Shown here piece after piece: positions 1-6,037 of a DNA stretch of 35,804 bases. Origin of the DNA: an uncultured Bacteroidia bacterium (GTDB lineage: Bacteria > Bacteroidota > Bacteroidia > Bacteroidales > UBA932). Numbering within the stretch: position 1 is the stretch's first letter; every line of letters begins with the position of its first letter. The notes under the pieces were generated by a model. It saw only the letters and a program-made list of their open reading frames with translations, did no database searches and had not been told where the DNA came from. The translations under genes and the position numbers were made by a program. The DNA lies in NCBI GenBank assembly GCA_902761655.1, contig CACWLD010000012.1, positions 1 through 35,804 on the forward strand. The letters run 5' to 3'.

Positions 1-300
1 CACATTGAGTTCGTCAATCAGGTTGAAGCTCTGGAACACGAAGCCGATGTTGCCCTTGCGGAACTTGGTGCGCTCCTTCTCCTTGAGGTTCGCCACCTCT
101 GTGCCGAGGAGTTCATAGCTGCCGCTGGTGGGGTTGTCCAGCAAGCCCAGTATATTCAGCAGCGTGGACTTGCCGCAGCCCGAAGGGCCCATGATGGCGA
201 CGAACTCCCCGTCCTTGATTTCAAAGCTGACGCCGTTCAGCGCCGTGGTCTCGATTTCTTCCGTGCGAAAGACCTTGGTGAGGTTGGATACTTGAATCAT
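1..300 (-). CDS. ABC transporter ATP-binding protein, LolD/MacB type (C-terminus cut by window edge)
   Basis: Reading the minus strand from ATG at 300 gives 100 residues open to the left edge. It has a Walker A motif GPSGCGKST (residues 38-46) and a Q-loop FVFQSFNLIDE (Gln90), in the spacing and wording of the LolD/MacB/FtsE family. This family energises lipoprotein release, peptide or macrolide export, and similar mechanotransmission pumps. The Walker B and signature motifs lie outside the window, so the substrate class cannot be read. In Bacteroidota such ATPases usually head operons with MacB-like permeases; here the downstream genes are not visible. The start codon sits inside a 49-bp tandem duplication (separate entry). 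The gene may be cargo of the integrated element inferred from the integrase and tRNA remnant to its right, or it may be chromosomal. Confidence 0.88.
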   Translation of the reverse strand, partial: MIQVSNLTKVFRTEEIETTALNGVSFEIKDGEFVAIMGPSGCGKSTLLNILGLLDNPTSGSYELLGTEVANLKEKERTKFRKGNIGFVFQSFNLIDELNV

Positions 301-388
301 CTTTATGGTATTTACACTTTTATCGTTTACCGAGACGTACTTGAATCATCTTTATGGTATTTACACTTTTATCGTTTACCGAGACGTA
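289..388. repeat. 49-bp tandem duplication over the ABC-ATPase start
   Basis: Positions 289-339 and 338-388 are identical over 51 bases with a period of 49. The unit holds the first four codons of the ATPase (read on the minus strand), its translation-initiation region and one TTTACAC box (311 and 360). The outer copy recreates the ATG and the first four codons, then runs to a stop after nine codons (320-349, minus strand), giving a short leader ORF 19 bases upstream of the true start. It could be a recent duplication, a copy-number switch, or a trace of recombination next to the integrase. An assembly artefact is possible. Confidence 0.9.
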
Positions 389-450
389 AACAAACAACGG
401 GCCATTTAAGTTAATATACTATATATCAAATATTTACGAAATGAAGAGAG

Positions 451-500
451 GTGTAATAACTGTAAAGGACTTTACACAAAGTGTAAATATGGGTTTACAC
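451..500. promoter_or_regulatory. Cluster of GTGTAAA/TTTACAC boxes upstream of the ABC ATPase
   Basis: A perfect inverted repeat TTTACAC-AAA-GTGTAAA lies at 471-487 and a further TTTACAC at 494-500. A partial GTGTAA is at 451-456 and TGTAAA at 461-466. Two more TTTACAC copies are in the tandem repeat at 311 and 360. The arrangement resembles operators for a dimeric repressor or response regulator controlling the ABC-transporter gene, whose promoter must lie in 301-553. The regulator is not identified. The rest of this 253-base gap is AT-rich with no gene. Confidence 0.45.
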
Positions 501-553
501 TTTGTCATTTCTGGAGAGTGTCGGTTGTGCCGCTTGTGTCGCTTCTAGAAAAA

Positions 554-1915
554 CTATATTTTGATGTCGTCCGTGTTGAACTTCTGCATTTCCTGGACGC
601 GGATGCTATCGGCGACATCAACATAAGGCTTCATTGACTTGTAGTCAGCGTGACCTGTCCACTGCATTACGACATTGACTGGAATTCCTTTCGCAAGAGC
701 ATTACAGATGAAGGAACGACGGCCGGTATGGGTGCTGACGAGTTCGTGTTTTGGCGATGTTACATCACGCCGTTCATTACCCTTGTAGAAGGTTTTGCGT
801 ACCGGTTCGGATATGTCTGCCAACTTACAGAGTTCTTTCAACTCCGCATTCATTTTCTGGTTGGAGATAACAGGGAGAGCCTTATCACCAGGGATAGGAA
901 CATCCTTGTATTTGTCCAGGATTCGTTGCGTTACCTTATTGAACTCGATTCTGATGCTATCGGCTGTCTTGACCGTTGTAACGTCGATAAACGAATCCTT
1001 TACATCGCTCTTTTTCAGATTCTCCACATCTGAGTACCGGAGACTGGAATAGCAGCAAAAAACGAAGACATCCCGGACCTTTTCCAAGTGTTTCTTTCCT
1101 TCAGGAATCTGATAATCACACAGTTTCTTGATCTCTTGCTCCGAGAGAAATACAACGGGGTTTTTCGTGGACTTGAGTTTCGGCTTAAAGGATTTGTAAT
1201 CCATCAGGGAATTATATCCCTTCTCCGTTGCCCAGTTCAAGAACCATTTGAGGAAGTCGAGTTTCTTCCCGATGGTAGAATTCTTGAGGCCGGTTTCATC
1301 CTCCTCGTCACCTGTAGCTTTCTTCTTTTTAATCTTCTTTGTATCACGAAGATAGATGACGAATTGTGTCAATCCTTCCTCGGTAAGATCCTCGAAGCGT
1401 AGATTCTTGTTAAAAGCCTGCAGGTCATTCCACAGCGCGTCAAACTTTTCATAGGTCTGAGGTGTCCAGGCGTTCTTGATCCCACACTCCCGGGTGAAGG
1501 CCTTAAAAGCAACCGAGAACTCAACGGCTTTGCTACGTTTCTTGACAAGATTGACTGTTTTCTCTTTGACCGTCTTCCGCAACGCTTCCTTGAACATTTC
1601 TGCAGAAGGGATGGTCTTCTCAATCTCATAGCCTTTGAAGAGATCTTCGACATAATTCTGATACTCGGCAAGGGTTGCGTTAATGACTGATCCCGTCTGC
1701 CCATGTCTATTGAGCGCCTCTTTCTTGGCCAATCCATTCTCCGAATCCCATTGGTCACGATGGATGGATATCCCTAGAGGGACATCCACCCGGATGCCAC
1801 AATAGGTAATCCGCATCCGGATAGGATACTCCCTATCTCCACCACAGGTTTCATCTGCAGGGGTCTTGCTCGTTTTGAGACCGAAAGAAATACTGTGCTT
1901 TATTAGCATAACCAT
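554..1915 (-). CDS. Tyrosine site-specific integrase (Bacteroidetes type)
   Basis: 453 residues. Residues 1-120 form an arm-type DNA-binding region, about 130-240 a SAM-like core-binding domain, and 255-440 the catalytic domain. The full catalytic set is visible: Arg293 (SSLRYSD), Lys316 (VKT), His396 and Arg399 (HTGRR), His422 (WTGH) and nucleophile Tyr431 (YVDV). It would cut and rejoin DNA at an attachment site to insert or excise a mobile element. Length and organisation match integrases of Bacteroides integrative elements and prophages. It is less GC-rich than the flanking genes, consistent with transfer. The gene starts about 130 bases from a putative tRNA-Ser 3' remnant and has its own strong promoter. 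No relaxase, excisionase or phage structural gene is in view, so the element type is unknown. The start could be Met1 or Met3. Confidence 0.92.
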   Translation of the reverse strand: MVMLIKHSISFGLKTSKTPADETCGGDREYPIRMRITYCGIRVDVPLGISIHRDQWDSENGLAKKEALNRHGQTGSVINATLAEYQNYVEDLFKGYEIEKTIPSAEMFKEALRKTVKEKTVNLVKKRSKAVEFSVAFKAFTRECGIKNAWTPQTYEKFDALWNDLQAFNKNLRFEDLTEEGLTQFVIYLRDTKKIKKKKATGDEEDETGLKNSTIGKKLDFLKWFLNWATEKGYNSLMDYKSFKPKLKSTKNPVVFLSEQEIKKLCDYQIPEGKKHLEKVRDVFVFCCYSSLRYSDVENLKKSDVKDSFIDVTTVKTADSIRIEFNKVTQRILDKYKDVPIPGDKALPVISNQKMNAELKELCKLADISEPVRKTFYKGNERRDVTSPKHELVSTHTGRRSFICNALAKGIPVNVVMQWTGHADYKSMKPYVDVADSIRVQEMQKFNTDDIKI

Positions 1916-1928
1916 CCAATAATGGCCC

Positions 1929-1959
1929 CAAAAATAGCCCCATTTTTTGGAAAATCAAA
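1929..1959 (-). promoter_or_regulatory. Bacteroidota promoter for the integrase
   Basis: On the minus strand a -33 TTTG (complement of 1956-1959) is followed after exactly 19 bases by the -7 box TATTTTTG (complement of 1929-1936). This is a full match to the phylum consensus TTTG-N19-TAnnTTTG. Transcription would begin around 1922, a few bases before the ATG at 1915, leaving a very short leader. Confidence 0.7.
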
Positions 1960-2050
1960 GCATTTAAGTGAAATAATTTGATAAGTAACAGATTGACTAA
2001 CTGATTAGTTGTGAAATAGAATGATAGAATATGTATAGTTAGGACATAAT

Positions 2051-2064
2051 CTCGTCCTCTCCGC
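2051..2064 (+). other. Probable tRNA-Ser 3'-end remnant, candidate attachment site
   Basis: The sequence CTCGT-CCTCTCC-G-C reads like the 3' part of a T-stem, the 3' acceptor strand (complement GGAGAGG), and the discriminator G73 of a serine tRNA. It is followed at once by a terminator. No 5' part of a tRNA precedes it: the upstream bases do not form a T-loop. Integrases of this class often insert at tRNA 3' ends and leave such a duplicated tail at the far border. This would mark the chromosome (right) to element (left) junction. It is only about 14 bases, so coincidence cannot be excluded. Confidence 0.45.
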
Positions 2065-2096
2065 AAAAAAGCCGATGCCGTCGCATCGGCTTTTTT
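2065..2096. terminator. Bidirectional rho-independent terminator
   Basis: A perfect 8-bp stem GCCGATGC/GCATCGGC (2071-2078 and 2083-2090) with loop CGTC is flanked by A6 on the left and T6 on the right. It can stop transcription from either side. It is likely the original terminator of the tRNA gene whose 3' tail seems to precede it. Confidence 0.88.
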
Positions 2097-2150
2097 GCTG
2101 TACTCCAGAAATCGCAACAAATGGGGATTACCGCCAGGAGGAAGCACTAG

Positions 2151-2158
2151 TAACTTTG
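2151..2158 (+). promoter_or_regulatory. Bacteroidota -7 box for the ECF S-component gene
   Basis: TAACTTTG fits the TAnnTTTG -7 consensus and lies 35 bases before the ATG at 2194. The -33 region has no clear TTTG, so the match rests on the -7 box alone. Confidence 0.45.
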
Positions 2159-2193
2159 TAGTCAGTAATAATAACCTGTAAATCAAAGTAACT

Positions 2194-2742
2194 ATGAAAC
2201 CTATTTACAAAATCGCCCTTCTGGCCGTAGCCTATCTTCTCACATATATTCTGGGTTCTTGTACCGGCATCATTCATCCGGGGTGCTACGCATATGTAGG
2301 GGCAATCCTTCCCCTGCTGACAGCCTTCATCTATCTTTTGACCTGCGCCTCTATACAGGGCTTCGGCGCGGCTACGGTCCTGAACGGATTCGTCTTTGTC
2401 ATATTACTGATTGCGGGCGAGGCGGATACCACGCTTGCCATCGGCTTTGCAATCCTGACGGCTCTCGCTGAAATAATCCGTTATTTCTGCAAGTATGATA
2501 CGCTGAAAGGCGTACGCTGGAGCTTCATCCCCTTTGCGTTCTCCTTCTTCGCATACACCGCCCACTGGTGGTCCGACACTGAAGGGTCGCTCGCTGCTGC
2601 CGTAGAGGAAATGCGTCCAGGATATGACCAGCTTATGGTTCCCGTCATCAACAACATCCCGGTTCTGGTTGTAGTGCTGGTCCTGACAATTCCCGTTGCC
2701 ATCCTGGCAATGCGCCTGGCTGAACGGTCACTGAAAAAGTAA
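2194..2742 (+). CDS. MptD-family putative ECF transporter S component
   Basis: 182 residues, mostly hydrophobic, with about five membrane segments. The wording GAILPLLTA near residue 37, LAEIIR in the middle, and a last helix ending in a basic tail (AERSLKK) match the MptD/Trep-Strep family of ECF substrate-binding membrane proteins. Length is normal for the family (about 180-200). Such S components bind a vitamin or other small molecule and work with an energising module (EcfA, EcfA', EcfT). No ECF ATPase or T component is adjacent, so it may share a module encoded elsewhere. The substrate is not predictable. It appears to be the first chromosomal gene beyond the element border. Recognition is by remembered family pattern, not by search. 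Confidence 0.65.
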   Translation: MKPIYKIALLAVAYLLTYILGSCTGIIHPGCYAYVGAILPLLTAFIYLLTCASIQGFGAATVLNGFVFVILLIAGEADTTLAIGFAILTALAEIIRYFCKYDTLKGVRWSFIPFAFSFFAYTAHWWSDTEGSLAAAVEEMRPGYDQLMVPVINNIPVLVVVLVLTIPVAILAMRLAERSLKK

Positions 2743-2808
2743 GCAGAAATTTGTCTATCTTTACACTGATGTTCCGGTGTAAGGATAAACCGGCAGTTTC
2801 TGAACCAA

Positions 2809-3966
2809 ATGACTATTAGACTGGAAAAACCTGAAGATTACCGTGAGGTAGAAAACTTGACCCGCGAGGCTTTTTGGAATGTATATCGTCCCGGTTGCAC
2901 GGAGCACTATGTGCTGCACTGCTACCGGGACAATCCTGATTTCATCCCCGAACTGGATTTTGTGATGGAGGAGGATGGCCGCATCATAGGCCACGTGATG
3001 TTCTCAAAGGCCCAACTGATCCTGAACGACGGCACCCGAAAACCTTCCTGGACCTTCGGCCCCATCAGCATCCATCCGGATTATAAACGGAAGGGGTATG
3101 GGCTGCGGATGCTCCAGTATGCGCTGGAGGAAGCCCGTAAAATGGGCGTAGGCTTCCTATGTATGGAAGGCAATATCGACTTTTACCGCAATGCAGGGTT
3201 CGGTCTTGCAAGCAAATTCAATATACATTATCACGACTTTCCCAAGGAGGAGGAAGTCCCGTTCTTCCTGGCCCAGGAACTGATTTCCGGCTGGCTTGTC
3301 GCCAACGGTATAGATGAAGCCACCTACTGTCCGCCCAAAGGTTATTTTGTCGCTGATGAGAACCCGGAAGCCTTTGAGGCATACGAAGCAACTTTCCCAA
3401 AGAAGGAGAAACTCCGTATTCCAGGGCAGCTTGGGTATGATGGCGTTATTATGGAATCCGGCAGGATTGTGCTCCGCCCCTGGCGGGAGGACGATGCTCC
3501 GGCTCTGTATAAATACGCTTCAGACCCGGAGGTGGGGCCTCGCGCCGGCTGGGAGCCACACAAATCCATTAAGGAAAGCCTTGAGATAATCCGCACGGTC
3601 TTCCACAATGACACTACTTGGGCTATTGAGCTCAAGGAGACCGGCGAGCCGCTTGGCGCGATGGGTTATCTGCCCGCTGAGGGCAGTCAACTGCCTTCCA
3701 GGAAAGGTGAGCCGCTTGTGGGTTACTGGGTAGGCAGACCATATTGGAACAGAGGCATTTGCACAGAGGCCTTGCAGTTGATGCTCGGCCATATAAGGGA
3801 AGCCACTGATATAAGGTCGCTGATTGGCAGCCACTTCATTGACAACCCTGCCAGCGGACGGCTTATGGAGAAGTGCGGATTTGTCCCCACCGGCGAGACT
3901 TGTATTGACCAAACCCTGGCCGGATCCGACAGCCCTATGAGGGTTCTTAGATTAGAAATCAAATAA
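2809..3966 (+). CDS. Tandem GNAT acetyltransferase fusion
   Basis: 385 residues with two complete GNAT acetyl-CoA-dependent acyltransferase domains. Domain 1 (residues 1 to about 205) carries the acetyl-CoA loop in GPISIHPDYKRKGYG and the EGNIDFYRNAGF segment seen in stand-alone YhbS-like GNATs. Domain 2 (about 215-385) is RimJ/RimL-like, with RIVLRPWREDDA at its start, YWNRGICTEAL for acetyl-CoA binding, and NPASGRLMEKCGF. Met215 precedes domain 2 and looks like its ancestral start, so the protein reads as an in-frame fusion of two once-separate genes. Substrates are unknown; RimL-like domains often act on protein N-termini or amino sugars. It is followed 12 bases later by a zinc-ribbon gene, probably co-transcribed. 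Confidence 0.88.
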   Translation: MTIRLEKPEDYREVENLTREAFWNVYRPGCTEHYVLHCYRDNPDFIPELDFVMEEDGRIIGHVMFSKAQLILNDGTRKPSWTFGPISIHPDYKRKGYGLRMLQYALEEARKMGVGFLCMEGNIDFYRNAGFGLASKFNIHYHDFPKEEEVPFFLAQELISGWLVANGIDEATYCPPKGYFVADENPEAFEAYEATFPKKEKLRIPGQLGYDGVIMESGRIVLRPWREDDAPALYKYASDPEVGPRAGWEPHKSIKESLEIIRTVFHNDTTWAIELKETGEPLGAMGYLPAEGSQLPSRKGEPLVGYWVGRPYWNRGICTEALQLMLGHIREATDIRSLIGSHFIDNPASGRLMEKCGFVPTGETCIDQTLAGSDSPMRVLRLEIK

Positions 3967-3978
3967 TTATAGATTGAT

Positions 3979-4251
3979 ATGGAAATGAAATTTTGCCAGA
4001 GCTGCGGGATGCCGCTCACAGAAGAAATCCTTGGAACCAATGCCGACGGAAGCAAGAATGAAGATTACTGCATCTACTGCTACAAGGACGGCAAGTTCCT
4101 TCAGGACTGCACAATGGATGAAATGATAGAGTTCTGCGCCCAGTTCGTGGACGAAGTGAACAAGAACCTGCCGCAGCCCATCACCAAAGAGGAGTACATC
4201 TCCCAGATGAAAACCTACTTCCCCCAACTGAAACGCTGGCGCCAGGAGTAA
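3979..4251 (+). CDS. Small zinc-ribbon protein
   Basis: 90 residues. Two CxxC pairs (CQSCG near residue 6 and CIYCY near residue 32) form a putative zinc ribbon, and the remainder is helical and acidic (TMDEMIEFCAQFVDEVNK). This is the wording of the Pfam putative zinc-ribbon family (Zn_ribbon_2), common as a free-standing protein in Bacteroidota and Firmicutes, often beside acetyltransferases or methyltransferases. Its biochemical role is not established. It lies 12 bases after the GNAT fusion on the same strand, so it likely shares that transcript. Confidence 0.85.
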   Translation: MEMKFCQSCGMPLTEEILGTNADGSKNEDYCIYCYKDGKFLQDCTMDEMIEFCAQFVDEVNKNLPQPITKEEYISQMKTYFPQLKRWRQE

Positions 4252-4269
4252 CTTTCCCCAAAATCTCAA

Positions 4270-4364
4270 AAGTGTGCAGGGCGGTCCATCCGTTGGACCG
4301 CCTTACACGTTTTACCCCTATTTTCGTGCAGGGTGGTCCATTGGATGGACCGCCCTGCACACTT
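4270..4364. repeat. REP-like palindrome pair (BIME-type) beside the RAYT gene
   Basis: Two GC-rich hairpins face each other. Hairpin A has a perfect 9-bp core stem (4280-4288 with 4294-4302) extended by an imperfect, bulged base. Hairpin B has a 15-bp stem with one G-U pair (4326-4340 with 4346-4360). In addition 4270-4291 and 4343-4364 are perfect inverted repeats of 22 bases, so the whole block can fold as one long stem. Bulged palindromes in inverted pairs next to a RAYT gene are the classic substrate of that transposase family. Either hairpin may also end transcription of the zinc-ribbon gene, though no T-run follows. Confidence 0.75.
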
Positions 4365-4451
4365 GCCTGTAAATTAAACGTTTAATTGCCTTCAAGGAGT
4401 AGTAATCAACGAATCATTATTCCATATTTGTTTCCTAAACTTAAACATACT

Positions 4452-5309
4452 ATGGATTACTATTTAGTTACTACCAGTCATCTTGAAAGCGCCACTTTAT
4501 TCCGGGAAAATGCCGACTTCATTGTTGGAATGAATGCCGTTCCCCTTATTGCCGCATACACAGGGGTTGTTATCGTTGCATTCATTTTGATGTCCAACCA
4601 CGTCCACTTCATTCTTTATTGTACCTACAGTCAGGCTTTGGATTTCATCAATGGCTACAAGAAACATTATTCTTTCTATCTGGCCAAGAAATATGGCATA
4701 AAGGAGACTCTCAGAAGAAATAGCGTCGACATCCAGAAGTTAGACCAATCCGGAGAATCTCTTGAGCGTGCCATAGCGTATGTCCAGATGAACCCCGTCG
4801 CGGCCAACATTTGCCTTAATCCGTTTGATTACCCTTGGGGTACAGGCAACTGTTATTTCAAAGTATCTACTTCTAAAGGAATCCCTGTCGACAATCTTTC
4901 CGCCCGCTCCCGCCACGCATTGTTTCACAGCCGAAAAGAGGTTCCAAGAGGTCTCCTTGTTGGGGAAAGTGGATTCATCCTTCCCGAATCATACATCCAA
5001 AAGGGCAGAGTCGAAGCCATTTTCCGCAGCCCTAACAGGATGCAGTATTTCCTCAACTCCTCTTCAAAAGCCAAAATCCGATTGGAATCCAAAGACTCAG
5101 AGACACCTTCCTTAAAGGATACAGTCGTTCTGCCACTGATGTTGGATCTGTGTCAGAAGATGTTTGGGAAAGGGTTGGTCAATGAATTGACTCCGGAACA
5201 GTTGACTGAACTATTGCGGCAGTTGCGCTACCGATGTTCTTCTAACATTAACCAATTAGCCCGCGTTACGGGATTGTCATATACACAGATAGCTAAACTG
5301 CTTGAATGA
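4452..5309 (+). CDS. REP-associated tyrosine transposase (RAYT, Y1_Tnp family)
   Basis: About 285 residues from the ATG at 4452; an in-frame TTG at 4386 would add 22 residues. It shows the HUH metal-binding motif MSNHVHF (His50, His52) and the RAYT hallmark AYVQMNPVAANI with DYPWG. Tyr110 in that block is the best candidate nucleophile. The C-terminal 60 residues look like a helix-turn-helix region (NQLARVTGLSYTQIAKLL), as in other Bacteroidales RAYTs. Members are single-copy domesticated relatives of IS200/IS605 transposases that bind and cleave REP hairpins as single strands. The REP-like block ends 87 bases upstream; no matching palindrome was seen on the downstream side. All key residues are present, so it is probably active. 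Confidence 0.87.
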   Translation: MDYYLVTTSHLESATLFRENADFIVGMNAVPLIAAYTGVVIVAFILMSNHVHFILYCTYSQALDFINGYKKHYSFYLAKKYGIKETLRRNSVDIQKLDQSGESLERAIAYVQMNPVAANICLNPFDYPWGTGNCYFKVSTSKGIPVDNLSARSRHALFHSRKEVPRGLLVGESGFILPESYIQKGRVEAIFRSPNRMQYFLNSSSKAKIRLESKDSETPSLKDTVVLPLMLDLCQKMFGKGLVNELTPEQLTELLRQLRYRCSSNINQLARVTGLSYTQIAKLLE

Positions 5310-5349
5310 TATGGGATTCAGACTTCAAATTAATTTGTATCTTTAAGGT

Positions 5350-6036
5350 ATGACAATATTAGAAGCGATAGAGGTGAGGCATTCGGTGAGGAAGTACACC
5401 GGAGATCCCATACCGGAGAGTGTTCTGACTGCCCTCCGGGAGAAAATTGATGAGGTTAACCGTATAGGGAACCTGCACGTCCAGTTGGTCACGGACGAGC
5501 CCAAGTCATTCAGCGGCCTGATGGCGTACGGAGCCTTCTCCGGCGTCAACAGTTACTTGGTGATGGCCGGCAAGAAGGATGATTCCCTGGATGAGCGCAT
5601 AGGCTACTACGGCGAGCAACTGGTCCTGCTGGCTCAGACACTGGGCCTGAACAGTTGCTGGGCGGGAGCCAGCTATAAGAAAATCCCCGGGACTTATGTC
5701 CTGGAGGATGATGAAAAGACTGGATGCTACATAGCCATCGGCTTTGGCATCAACCAGGGGAACAGCCATAAGATAAAGGCACGCGGCGATGTAAGCAACG
5801 CCAGCGACCTCACTCCAGCCTGGTTCAATAAAGGGATTGACGCCGCACTCCTGGCCCCCACTGCAGTCAATCAGCAGAAATTCTACTTCGAATACCTGAG
5901 AAAGAAATGGGACGGCAAACCCAAAGTCTCCGCAAAGCCCACCTTCTCAATGATAGGCTATGCAAAGATGGACCTGGGAATTGCCAAATACCACTTTGAA
6001 GTGGCTGCAGGGAAGGAAAACTTCCAGTGGGCCTGA
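5350..6036 (+). CDS. Nitroreductase-family FMN oxidoreductase (TM1586-like)
   Basis: 228 residues. The N-terminus ILEAIEVRHSVRKYTGDPIP is the FMN-phosphate-binding start of the nitroreductase fold. GEQLVLLAQTLGLNSCWAGASYK is the central helix and turn, and LLAPTAVNQQ near residue 175 is the second FMN-contact region. The layout of two short half-domains matches the TM1586 subfamily. It would reduce nitro compounds or quinone-like substrates with NAD(P)H; the natural substrate is unknown. It converges with the large lipoprotein gene: its stop at 6034-6036 is one base from that gene's stop. A TATCTTTA sequence (5338-5345) directly before the ATG resembles a -7 box but is too close to be convincing. 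Confidence 0.85.
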   Translation: MTILEAIEVRHSVRKYTGDPIPESVLTALREKIDEVNRIGNLHVQLVTDEPKSFSGLMAYGAFSGVNSYLVMAGKKDDSLDERIGYYGEQLVLLAQTLGLNSCWAGASYKKIPGTYVLEDDEKTGCYIAIGFGINQGNSHKIKARGDVSNASDLTPAWFNKGIDAALLAPTAVNQQKFYFEYLRKKWDGKPKVSAKPTFSMIGYAKMDLGIAKYHFEVAAGKENFQWA

Positions 6037-6037
6037 C

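Noticed and set aside
554-1915. Prophage or defence island
   Set aside because: Only an integrase is visible; no phage, toxin or restriction genes occur in the window to support it.
2051-2064. Complete tRNA or tmRNA gene
   Set aside because: No 5' half, anticodon arm or T-loop precedes the 3' tail.
4270-4364. Simple rho-independent terminator
   Set aside because: No T-run follows, and the two-hairpin inverted layout beside a RAYT fits REP elements better.
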